From the NCBI GenBank assembly GCA_032209605.1, contig JASFXZ010000026.1, positions 3,162,001 through 3,226,000 of the forward strand: a stretch of DNA of 64,000 nucleotides, written 5' to 3'. The DNA is from Mactromeris polynyma. Its lineage: Eukaryota > Mollusca > Bivalvia > Venerida > Mactridae. Under the pieces are notes generated by a model, which made no database searches, had not been told where the DNA came from, and saw only the letters and a list, made by a program, of their open reading frames with translations. The translations under genes were made by a program, and so were the position numbers. Below, piece by piece: positions 27,401 through 39,400 of the stretch; the stretch's first letter is position 1, and every line of letters begins with the position of its first letter.

Positions 27401-30400
27401 AAAAACTAATGGATAGTGGTAAAACACTAATGAATCTATTAAACAAGCAAAATAACTTTTCTGTAAGACTTTTTTGGTGTTCGTCTTGAAACTGAAATCA
27501 AGCCTTCCTTTCTTATAAAAGTACCTCTGAAAAATTGAGGTATTCATAATGCAACCAGGTTACTGTTTTTAGCTCTACTCAAAGGCCAGAGAGCTATGTC
27601 ATCCTTTTCTTTCTGATTTCTTCTCATTAACCGATGATCAGATTTGCATCAAACTTTATCTGTTTTATCGTGACATGACCCTTTTCAAGATTGTTCAAAC
27701 AGTTTCAGTTTATTGCACAATATGGACGCCAGAGCTAAAAATATAAATCATTTAAACAACTTCTTCTCGTGAACAGATGATCAGATTTGCATCCAACATG
27801 CTCTGTTGTATCCTCACATGAACCTGCCTTAAGATTTCTGGCATCCATATGCGCACTTTAGTCAGTAGAGCGTAAGGCCCTCTTGGGCCTTTTATTTCCC
27901 AATCCTGACATAACAATTTCTGAATGGCCATATTTTTTTCTGTAGTTTATTTACTGGTACTGTTTTTACGGCGCTTCCGTACTAACATGGTTTTGCTATT
28001 TGCATATATCTGTGTCGTGTAAACCAATCAAATCCTTGACGTGGATCGGTTAACCTTTCGATAGAAGGTACGTTACCTTACCGAAATCCATTGAATTTCA
28101 GTGAATTTACCGAAATCCATTTTGGATCTGGAATCACCAGCAATCGTAATATCTCGGCAATGTTTAATGGTGCACAACAAATTATAACCTTCAAATTGTG
28201 CTGACTATCTTTATTTAAGATATTTCTTGTTTACCATATTATAGCAGTTTCCTACTAAGTAATGAAATACTGTATAAATGGATAATATCGCGTGCAGAAA
28301 AGTTTGTGAATTGCAAATTGCTGAAATCAGTTTGTTTTTAATATCTACGCATTGTGATATTTTCAATTTCTTAATTTTATTTAATTCTCCAAAAGTTAAG
28401 GTAGGACTCAGCCATGCCTTGTTTTAGATGTGGCTCATTGGAGTGCCAGACTCCAAGAAGCTGCTACATGTAGCGTAAGAAAAATATACTTTGTGAAAAT
28501 TTACGCTGTGGAAATTGTTTGCAACTTAAGTGGAATTGCGAAATTCATAAACTTTTCCACCTCGCAAACTAAATTTACCACTTCTATATACAGTAGTTCT
28601 TGCAGGATTCCAATATTCAAGCTGTATTTTGTAATGTAATTTCTGTCATGATCAAAATCAGATCAATCGCTTGTTGTACTTTGGGTGGCCTTTTGTGTGG
28701 GTGTTTTGCAATATCCTGTAAAGTCTCTGATCTGAGAATATTTGTCAGATTTGTTTAGAAATGTCCTGTTTCAATCAGCATAAGAAGAAGTTTAACATGA
28801 AACGTATGGGAAAGAATTGAGATGAAATTCCTTGATTTGCATCATATGTCTGTAAGCATAAGCCGATTTGTTCACCCTTTCAAAGCATGGCTGCTCAGGA
28901 GCAATTAATATACTAATTAAAGTTGTTCCAGAAGAAAACATGTACAGTAAACCTCAATAATTAGACCACCTTTGGGACCCTTGAAAACTGGTCTTCTTAT
29001 TGAGGTGGTCTTAATATTGACGTTGAATAAACAGCAATACAGTGAAAATAGACTTGAAAATATGTTCTTAATATTGAGGTGGTCTTAATATTGTGGTGGT
29101 CTTAATATTGAGGTGGTCTTAATATTGAGGTGGTCTTGATATTGTGGTGGTCTTAATATTGAGGTGGTCTTAATATTGAGGTGATCTTAATATTGAGGTG
29201 GTCTTAATATTGAGGTGGTCTTAATATTGAGGTGGTCTTAATATTGAGGTGGTCTTAATATTGAGTTGGTCTTAATATTGAGGTGGTCTTAATATTGAGG
29301 TGGTCTTAATATTGAGATGGGTTTTATGTGAGGTTTTACTGTATTTGTGTCCTGGACAAATTGGGGGTCCTTAGTATATTTGTAGGGTCCAAGATATGCA
29401 GTTTATAATTGATAAAAAAGCTTATGTTAGGGGTCCCTGCAGGGATCTGAAGTAAGTTTAAAATGGGAGTCCCTAGAAAGATCAGGGACTTAAGCTTTTG
29501 TGTCAGGGAAATCCCTGCTCTCAAAATTAAGAACACAATTTTCAAGTCCATTTTCCCTGTTTTGCTCTTAAATCAACCTCATTATAAATCATCATATTAT
29601 TCAGGTTTTACTGTACAAAGATTACAAAGTTGACTTTTTGTCTCTCAGACATTATTTGATGTTATTATTGTTTCACATTGTCTAGTCTGTTCAGGACTGA
29701 TGGGATTCTTCATTTGTAGTGTAATATTAACCATGTTGGAATATTGTTGACTTATTTCCTAAATACATGATATATCAAAATGAATTATAGCAGAACACTG
29801 ACTACAGAAGTGTATTAGTCTAGCTGTTTGGTATGTTTGACAATCGAAACCGCAGCTTCGGCATAATACAAATATAGCACCAGGTTTCTAAAAACATTTT
29901 CGATGACACTTGTCCCGGACTAACGCAAATATAAAATTTGACTTAAGATGTCCGAGAATAGCTGTTAATTTAGTAACAAATAAACACACAATGATATAGC
30001 TCCACAATCTAAAATAATAATCACATGTATGTGTTGGTGGGATTCTTAGGTTAGACTTACAACTGAACAATTGCTGATGTTGGTTAGCTTTAAAAACAGA
30101 CTTGTCCAGGACTAACTTCAACTCAGCTGTTGGTAGCCCAACTCAGCATTAGATTAGTCTAGGATGTTGGGCTAGTGGATTTCTAGAGCTCTGAGCAGCA
30201 TTGAGTTACCAAGAAGTATACATGGTTCATTTTGGCTATTTTGTGAAGATGACACACCCTTCAAATTGGGAATTTTCTGCCAATCAAAAACTCTTTATAA
30301 AAAGCCTATAAGGGAGAGGGGCATCAGCAGGCCGAGTCCTTCGGACACATCTAGTTTCAATTTATGTTTCTTTACCATTTGTTACATATAATCCTTGGCA

Positions 30401-33400
30401 GCCAGGAGCTGAAGCCCAGTATCACCATTCGGGCATAAATTCATATCACGATTCAAAAGTAACCTGGATAATAAAAATCAATAATATAAAATTTAATGAT
30501 ATATGTACGTTTATCAGAATATGACTATATTGTGTAGATTGTTGTCACATACTCTGAGTAGGTTCCCATAGAAACCAGACTGGTCGCTGATGTCACCTAT
30601 AACTCATTAGCATGTTGCACAAGCTGAGAATTTTAAACTTTTAACCTTGTATTAGGATGCTCAAGTCACCGTTGTCATGGTAAAAACTTTCGTCATTAAA
30701 ACTGTGGCGCTAATTAAGGACTATGTAGGAGGTTGTATTGTAGTGAGTTGTCCATGACGTGTCCAATTATCGGTACACGTTTTTGTCCGTGCCTTTATTA
30801 ACAGTTTTTTTACTGGTATTCTTATACTACTGTAAGGTGGAAAAGTTGGCGATTTTTGCGAATGTACAAAATTCAGAAACAATTTGCACAGCGTAAATTT
30901 CCACTTCCACTGAAGTATATTTTTCCTACGCACTGTGTAGTCGCTACTTGGAGTCAGGTACTCAATGGAGTCATGTATAATACACTGCATGTGCTCCGTG
31001 TAGTCGCTACTTGGAGTCAGGTACTCAATGGAGTCACATATAATACACTGCATGGCCAATAATACTCTTACCTTAACATTTGGAGATTTAAAGAAAATGA
31101 AGAAATTGATAATATTATGATAAAATTTTGTAGATATTATAAACAAATTGATTTCGGCAATTCGCAAACATTTCCGCATGCAAAACGTCTGGAATTGGCA
31201 ATTGACAAACTTTTTGACTCAAGATATTATCTACTAGCTTGTTTGTGTCAAAGTATAGCAACATATGAAGTACCTGAATAAGTGTAAGTTCAGTGAGACA
31301 ATATTTACCTTGCATTCAGCAATATTCGTGCAAATCCATAATTTATTGACAGTGCAGTATGAAGAGCGACTTTCAATATATGAATGTCACGGCCGAGCCC
31401 ACTCAACAAGTTCAACGATTGTGTTTGCAGAAGGTAGACTGTGCATGCAATATCAATGAGTGCCGGTTTGATAATGCCTTATGACACAGGGTTTTTTTCA
31501 GCTGTATTTATAGCCGTTATTCGGCTATATTCCCTGAGTGATAATATTTTTCCCAATTTGAATGTAAAATTCCAAATAAATGTGAAGAAAAAAAATTCAA
31601 TTTAGCCAAAAGTTGACAAAATTAGTGACTTTTCTCTCACAGGCAGTTTATATAAATAGCAACTGTCCATTAATTCATCACTACAACCTTTACTTTTATT
31701 CTACTGTAATTGGTAGTATTTTCCCTAATGTTTAAGTATATTACACACAAAAATTCCCAATTTCAAAAATTGAAGGGTATGGGTCATCTTCCTAAATCCT
31801 GAAACATCTAACACAGTTTACAAGTATAGGCTGTTTTTAATTTGTTGATGTCTTGTATAAGTTCAGTTGCTTGTTTATATTACACCAGATTTCACTTTTC
31901 ATTTTATCTCGCACTAACACATGCTATCAATCATATAACATTTGTTATTTCAGCTGCCTGTCCTACAAAATTGGTTGTTTGAAATCTATAAAAATTACAA
32001 TCCAGTGCCTTTCCACAATTTCAAGCATTGCTTTATGGTTACGCAAATGGTAAGTCTACGTTGCTTCAGTATTCTTGTTGTTGCTGTTCATTCATTATTG
32101 CAGTACTAAAGGATATAGTAAGAGTGGCATTGTCGGTATGATATATAAACCAGCATTGGCAAGTCTGTGATTTTTTTTTAGAAAATAAATTTACTGCCTG
32201 TGCCTTTTCAATTGGAAAAATAGGAGCGACAAATCCCAAATTTGGGAAAATTGGGTAATGGTTATTTTGCTTATAAAAATAACTTATCAGCTGTGGCTGG
32301 TGTTTGTTATATATATGAGGTGATGAAAGAGTAAATGTTGTTTTATAAAAGGTTAAATACACAAAAACATGAGTAAGTTAAAAGAAATTCAGTCACAGGG
32401 GGGAAAATGAACGAAGAATTGGGAAAAAATCATGATTTTTGTGGGAAAACAGGACACTTTTTGATAAGGGTAAACAGCCTATATTCAGGAGTAAAATTAA
32501 CAAAAAAAATCATAGCAAGTGTATAGTTATATCATATAGACAATGTCACAAGACCATCTGTCTATTCTGACGTAGACCACATGAATGTCATGGACCATTG
32601 TGTATACGATAATTTATAGATACTGATAGGTAAAATAGAGGCTGCTGATTGAATGGATTAGTTTAAGTTTAGTCAAAGATATTATGAACTCTGTATTCTT
32701 TTAAAGTAACTATTGTTTGATATGTATAAGATCTCCTGCTCATACTTTATAATTCAAAAAATAAACGAAACTTACCTTGGTAAAGTTGAAGTTTGTTTGT
32801 AATTTTATATAGTCATCATAATACTGGAGGGATCAAATGAGATGCGCGCCACTACCTGTCGTATAACTTCAGGATTTAAAGCCGGTTGGACTAAACAAAT
32901 CCAAACCAATAATGGAGGGTCAAAATAAAACCCCTAGAGTATATTGCAGACTAAATGTATAGTCTTCAAAACTGCATTATATATAATGCAAAACAATTTC
33001 AGGGAGGGATCATAAAAGGGTGGGCATTTGATCCCTCCAGTATTATGATGACTATATAAAATTACAAACAAACTTCAACTTTACCAAGGTAAGTTTCGTT
33101 TATTTTTTGAATTTTATTACGTCATCATAATACTTCCATGCTCAAATGAGACTTCAAAGCTGATTTGTTTAGGACCCACAAAAGTAAAATATTGTAAATA
33201 GTAGATATAACATACCTATGGTCCTGGTCCTACTATTTATTTTAACACAACATCAGCAAATGTTTCTGTCTGAACTGGTTTATTGTAAAATCTTCCAAAA
33301 GTGTCCGAGTTAGACCATCCTGCCATGTGCAGTATCTTTTCAATAGGATATCCTTCCTGATACACTTTCGATGAAGAAGCACCTCTAATACTATGAGGTT

Positions 33401-36400
33401 TGAAAATGTCACAATTGATACCAGAAGATTTCATTACTTCTCGAAGCCATCGAGAAATCGTGGATTTAGATACATCTTTATGAGGTTTAACATAACTGAT
33501 AATAAGTTTCGTCACATCATTTCTCAACGAAGAAGTTCTATTCAAATATTCTTTTATAACAAATATAACACATAATCTCCTATCTGGAGGGTAAGCCTTA
33601 AGAAAGGCAGATGACCTATCTTTTCCTGGCTTAGAATGCTTCAATAACCCACTGTACAATAATGTGTATCCTTCCTTGGATTTCACCATATGTCTTATAT
33701 CTAATAAGTGAATTGCTTGAGTTCTACAAGCTAAAGTTAAAGAAATCAACATAACTAGTTTGTATGATAACAATTTAAATGTTAAGTTCTTCACTGGTGA
33801 CAGAGAACGTATATATTTAAGGACTTGAGAAACATCCCAAGTAACAGAATAGCGTGGTAAAGATGGTCTACTGTTGTAGACTCCTTTCATATATCTTATC
33901 ACCAGTGGGTGACTGCCCACAGAAACACCGTCTAATATCAAACCAATAGCAGATAATGCACTTCGTGCCGTATTTAAGGCACTGTATCCTAAGTTTTCAT
34001 TAAATAAACTTGTTAGAAAGTCCAAAACATTACCTAAAGATGCTTGAACTGAATCAATTTTGTTCTTCTCACAGAATGAAAACCACCTTCTAACATATGA
34101 AGAATACTGTTTCTGTGTACTAGATCTCCAAGATCTAATGATAATGTTGACTGATTCTGAAGAAATACTTTTCTTCTGTAAAGATTGCCTGATAGTTTGC
34201 AAGCAACTAGAGTCAGTTTTTTGGACAGAGGATGAATTTTCTCCGTTCCTGGTATCGTCAACAGATCCATGCGTTTTGGTAGAATTCGTGGATTGTCTAT
34301 TATCAGATCCATCAGAAGTGGCCACCAAATCTGTGTCGTCCATAATGGACAAATTATGATGCAGTTGGTTTGATCTTGTCTGATTTTCTGCAGACATGCT
34401 GTCACCAAACTGAAAGGTGGAAACATATAAAACAAACTTTTAGACCAACATATAGAGAATGCATTAACAAATAATGCTTCAGGGTCTGGTTGCCAGGAGA
34501 CAAATTTCTCAACTTGTTTATTAAGTCTCGAGGCAAACAGATCTATGTCAGGTAGCGACCACAAAGCAGTAACCTGATTAAATACCTCTGGGTTAAGCAT
34601 CCACTCAACATTATCATTGAATTGCCTCGACATTTTGTCGGCAATATTTGATATTCCAGGGATAAAGGCAGCAGAAATCCAGATATTTCTCTCAATACAC
34701 CATATCCACACCTTAAATGACAGACTGTTACAGGGAATAGACTTTATACCTCCCATGTTATTTATGTATGTTACACAACATACATTATCAGACTTAACTT
34801 GTATATAAACATTTGACATAGTTTTGCAAAATGACTTCAAGCCATAAAATGCTGCCAACAATTCTAAATAATTGATATGATGGTGTGATTCTTCAGTCGA
34901 CCAACGACCACCTATACTATTTGATTCAAAAACTGCTCCCCATCCACTCAGGGATGCATCAGTAACAATGATATGATCTGGATTTCCACGCCCAATTGTA
35001 CGTTTCTGTTGAGGTAGATGCTCAATCCACCATGTCAATTCTTCCTTAGATGCATTTGATAAATACATTGTGGCATTAAAATTACCATAATTTTTGGACA
35101 ATGCCAGTGTCTTTTCCTTTTCTAAAGATCTATAATAGAGTGGACCATATTCCACTGCAGAAAAACTAGACACTAACAGGCCTAAAACTTTGGCTAGTTG
35201 TCTGACAACCATACTACTTCTATCTCTAAGAGATTTGCATTCTTTGACAATAGTTATTACTTTTTCGTATGGAAGTAGTACAATCATCAAGTCTGAGTCA
35301 ATCCAAAAACCAAGAAATTTCATTTTCTTAGTAGGTATCAACACAGATTTGTCTTCATTGATCATGAATCCTACATATTCAAGCAAGTCAAGTGTGTCTG
35401 AAACATTAACAAGACAATCTTGATATGAATCACTTGCCAGAAATGAATCATCTATGTAAGAAGAATTGACATGGCCATTTTGCCTTAGTGTAGCGTAAAC
35501 TGGCTTAAGCAGTTTTGTAAACAATCGGGGTGCACAGCCAATTCCATTTGGCAAGCATGTATACTGGTATAAACTTCCTTTCCACAGGAATTTCAACAGT
35601 TTTTGTTGTTCTGCAGCAATCGGCACTGTATAATAAGCATGCCTGAGATCCACAGATGCCATATAATCACCTTTCTTTATTAATTTTATAGTGGACTCAA
35701 ATGTATCCATCTTAAAATGATGATATGCAACTGACTTATTAAGTTCTTTTAAATTTAAAATCATTCTATAATCTCCATTCCTTTTGGGAACAGTGAAAAT
35801 TGGAGAAATAACTTCACCGACCTCATGGTCAGTTTCTATGATAACATTCATTTCCAGAAGCTTATACACTTCCTTGCCAATAATTTCTTCTTCTAACAAT
35901 GAAAAATGTTGCTGATGCAAATATTTATTTTCCAAATCATCAGTTTCTGAGTCAAATTCTATGTGACAATGTTGTACAATGTCTAAAATTACTGGGTCTG
36001 AAGTGATATTTCTCCAATTTTCAACATAAGATTTTAATCTACATGCTTGAAAGGTACTTACATATTCGTTTATTTCCTCGAGCTGTACACCCCCGGCGGG
36101 TTTTTTGGTTGAGGAACACCACGGCCTCTACCACGGGGTTTGAATATTCGTCCCCTGAATACGCCTCTTAGAGCACCTCTGTTACTCCGACCTCTAGGGT
36201 ATGAAAAATTACTTCGGATTCTTGTACCGAGTCTGTTGATGTCCTGAATTTCTTTGACATCTTTCCCTACATCATCCCCATACAGCATATCGGTAAAACC
36301 TCTTGCTTGGGAGCAAAGATGATGGTATTCAGTATTCAGTTCCTTTTTGTGCATTGATTTAAGTCTGATATTGACAATTTTATTAGTATGTCCCAGGAGA

Positions 36401-39400
36401 CCAATGGCATCAGTTCCCATTTCTAACTCTGCTCGGGACAGTCTATCACTAGCCATATTGAGAAGTTTTACAAACAGAGTGGCTGCTTTCAGGACACCGT
36501 CTTGTATAAACTGCATTTTAGTATCTGCTGAATGCATTTCAGGTGACAACAAGTTCCAAATGACATTATTAACACGAGTTTTTGTTAGTCCTTCACAATT
36601 TGACGGCCTACCAATGTCCATAATGAGAGACTTGAACTTTTCTTCTGTCAGTCCTTCTCTGAACACTGTACTGGTTAAGGATGCTAACTCATCATCCACT
36701 TCCATGTCAAGTTTTTCCTGCACATTATATTTGGTCCCCAGACCTTTAAACACAGAATTGTTATTCTCGTCTTCAGACGGAACGGTAAAATTTGATGTTG
36801 GTTCCTTTTCAAGGTCATCATAATTTGTACACTCGTATACGGACTCGTATTCTGGTTGTTCATAAGATTGTTCTAAAGAACTTAACTTCGTTTCCATAGT
36901 CAGCAATTTGGTTTCTTGCGACTTTTGATTACTGCGAATCTCAGTCAAAATGGACAACAGTTCTTTGTTCAATGGTGTATTACCTGAACTTTGACACGTC
37001 GAACTTTCCTGCGAAGTCGACGGACGACGACTTTCTGAAGTTTTTGCCGTCTTATCCTTCTCAGTTTGTTTCTCATTGTTGAGAGGAATTTTGTTTTTGC
37101 CGTGTTTAGCATTGGATACCATGCTTTCCGCCATCGTGACTATCGTAAAGTAGTCTAACTACTTCAGTCACGTGGTTACGACAATTTCAATTTTGTCAAC
37201 TTTCTACAACGTAGAATTAAATAGTTTCAATATGGTATTTAGCAAATACCTTTTAATAACCTGAAGATATTAATAATAATATCTGAAATAATTATTGCTA
37301 CAACGTAACAATATTCAGTATAAATTTTACGACAATCTCTCGGTCGCGTGTAAACGCCGGTTTATCGGATTAAACGCAAGACACGTCTTGCTCTATCGAC
37401 CGATTTAAGCGCACTGAAGTTATACGACAGGTAGTGGCGCGCATCTCATTTGAGCATGGAAGTATTATGATGACGTAATAAAATTGTGTATATTTACAAT
37501 AATCTATTATCATTGTATGGAGGACGTTGTTTGTTTTGATGCAAAATCCAAAAATAGTTCCATCAAGACAAAATAGCCAGCCTTAAGCCACGAGTGAAGA
37601 TTGAAGTATTGTGTTCATGAGATGAAATTATTTTTTAAGTTTGACTGAAGCAAATAAATGCTTTTTTCATTGGGTTAAAAGTCATTATTTGCATTCAACG
37701 CACTTTGAAATTCTGTATGATGTCCTGCGCTGAGTGCCAATGTTCTATGTGATGTTATGATCTATTGTCATGCAAAAATATTTCTTCCAAGTAAAGTTAT
37801 TTATATATATTTTATGTAGTAGTTGTCTTCATGCTTTGTTATTAATTGCATTATAGATAATACAAATATAATATGATACCAATAAGATCTAGTTTGAAAC
37901 TTGTTTTGTTTCACACTTCTCGAATCTGAAAACTCTTGCATCGGTTATGCATTCCTGTGCCCTTTTAGCATGACAAAAATGTATGCAAACCGATGAAAAT
38001 TATAAATTAAACACCAGGGCCTTGTTCACAAACTCAGACTTAGACTTTAAAATTTCAAATGTTCTATTTGATCCTATAATGCTATTGTTAAGGTTCCGAA
38101 TTGATAAAACATGGCATAAGTGTAGAGTTGTTATCAACAATTATTCAGGCAAAATTTCATTCATTTAGATTTTTTGAAAATGAATGGCTGGTAAATTTAA
38201 TTTTGAAATTTAAGGTCTTCAGTCTGAGTTTCAGTCTTAAAATGTTTGTGAATACGGCCCCTGTTATTCTCATTGCTTAATACAGTGAGATATATGGAGA
38301 TTATCTACTGGTGTATTCCAGTAAATCCAGTCTTTGCCTTAATTTTTTCAAAGCACTAGCCCATTTGGACTGGTTACTAAGCAAAACCACTAGCCTGAAA
38401 GCATTTTCACTAGTCTGAATACAAAAGGTCATATTGACCACTATATGAGCACCTTAATCGTTCAAAAATAATTTGAAAAAAACCCAAGCCCAATGGGGCT
38501 ACCGTCAAGGAATTTCCGCTAGCCCGATACCAAATTTACTAGTCCCAGGATTCAGGCTAGTGGGTTATGACAAAGACTGTAAATCACCAATAAGCATGAA
38601 ATAAAATGTAATTGTTTGATTACAGATGTATGGTTTGACATGGTTGATAGATTTACCAAATAAGGTGGATGATATAGATGTACTCATACTTATCACTTCT
38701 GCAATATGCCATGATCTGGATCATCCGGGGTATAACAATGCATATCAAGTAAGTTATTTCCCCTGTTCTCCTGGATCATCCGGGGTATAACAATGCATAT
38801 CAAGTAAGTTATTTCCCCTGTTCTCCTGGATCATCCGGGGTATAACAATGCATATCAAGTAAGTTATTTCCCCTGTTCTCCTGGATCATCCGGGGTATAA
38901 CAATGCATATCAAGTAAGTTATTTCCCCTGTTCTCCTGGATCATCCGGGGTATAACAATGCATATCAAGTAAGTTATTTCCCCTGTTCTCCTGGATCATC
39001 CGGGGTATAACAATGCATATCAAGTAAGTTATTTCCCCTGTTCTCCTGGATCATCCGGGGTATAACAATGCATATCAAGTAAGTTATTTCCCCTGTTCTC
39101 CTGGATCATCCGGGGTATAACAATGCATATCAAGTAAGTTATTTCCCCTGTTCTCCTGGATCATCCGGGGTATAACAATGCATATCAAGTAAGTTATTTC
39201 CCCTGTTCTCCTGGATCATCCGGGGTATAACAATGCATATCAAGTAAGTTATTTCCCCTGTTCTCCTGGATCATCCGGGGTATAACAATGCATATCAAGT
39301 AAGTTATTTCCCCTGTTCTCCTGGATCATCTGGGGTATAACAATGCATATCAAGTAAGTTATTTCCCCTGTTCTCTCATCTGTTTAGTAACTATTACTCC

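Larger units (their letters stand above)
26294..31953 (+). other. PDE9A intron d-e
   Basis: 5.7 kb of repeats: family G (26365-26650), MITE A copies (26763-26914, 28943-29343, 29521-29615), family F (27970-28232), family D (29876-30193), a 63-bp direct duplication (30935-31058) and family E (31495-31795). A further repeat-like block at 27574-27900 contains GATGATCAGATTTGCATC twice. No exon seen. Confidence 0.75.
32751..37485 (-). mobile_element. DIRS-type tyrosine-recombinase retrotransposon, apparently intact
   Basis: Reads on the - strand: left inverted terminal repeat (37485 down to about 37412), gag-like ORF, RT/RNase H ORF, tyrosine-recombinase ORF, internal complementary region (33151-33026), right terminal repeat (about 32873-32751). 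The inner part of the terminal repeats is shared (ATGCGCGCCACTACCTGTCG at 32842 and its reverse complement near 37430). The outermost parts differ, and each is matched exactly by one half of the internal complementary region. This is the DIRS1 plan, which replicates through a circle and integrates by recombinase without target duplication. All three frames are uninterrupted, suggesting recent activity. It sits in an intron antisense to PDE9A. Confidence 0.93.
32050..38625 (+). other. PDE9A intron e-f (6.6 kb) hosting a DIRS retrotransposon
   Basis: Bases 32751-37485 are the DIRS element on the opposite strand. The rest includes a family E fragment (32205-32290) and a MITE (38015-38263). Without the element the intron would be about 1.8 kb. 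Confidence 0.85.

Noticed and set aside
32751..33113. 88-bp perfect inverted repeat considered as a separate MITE beside the DIRS element
   Set aside because: The inner sequence matches the DIRS left terminus, and the adjoining 33110-33151 matches the opposite end, so it is the DIRS right terminus plus ICR.
34060..35423. Several + strand frames (34060-34359, 34617-34808, 35190-35423)
   Set aside because: Antisense shadows of the RT and recombinase frames.
36347..36823. 158-codon + strand frame inside the DIRS region
   Set aside because: Antisense shadow of the gag-like ORF.
38716..39375. Regular 55-bp repeat considered as a CRISPR-like array
   Set aside because: Units are contiguous without variable spacers and the founder copy is an exon end with its splice donor in an animal gene.
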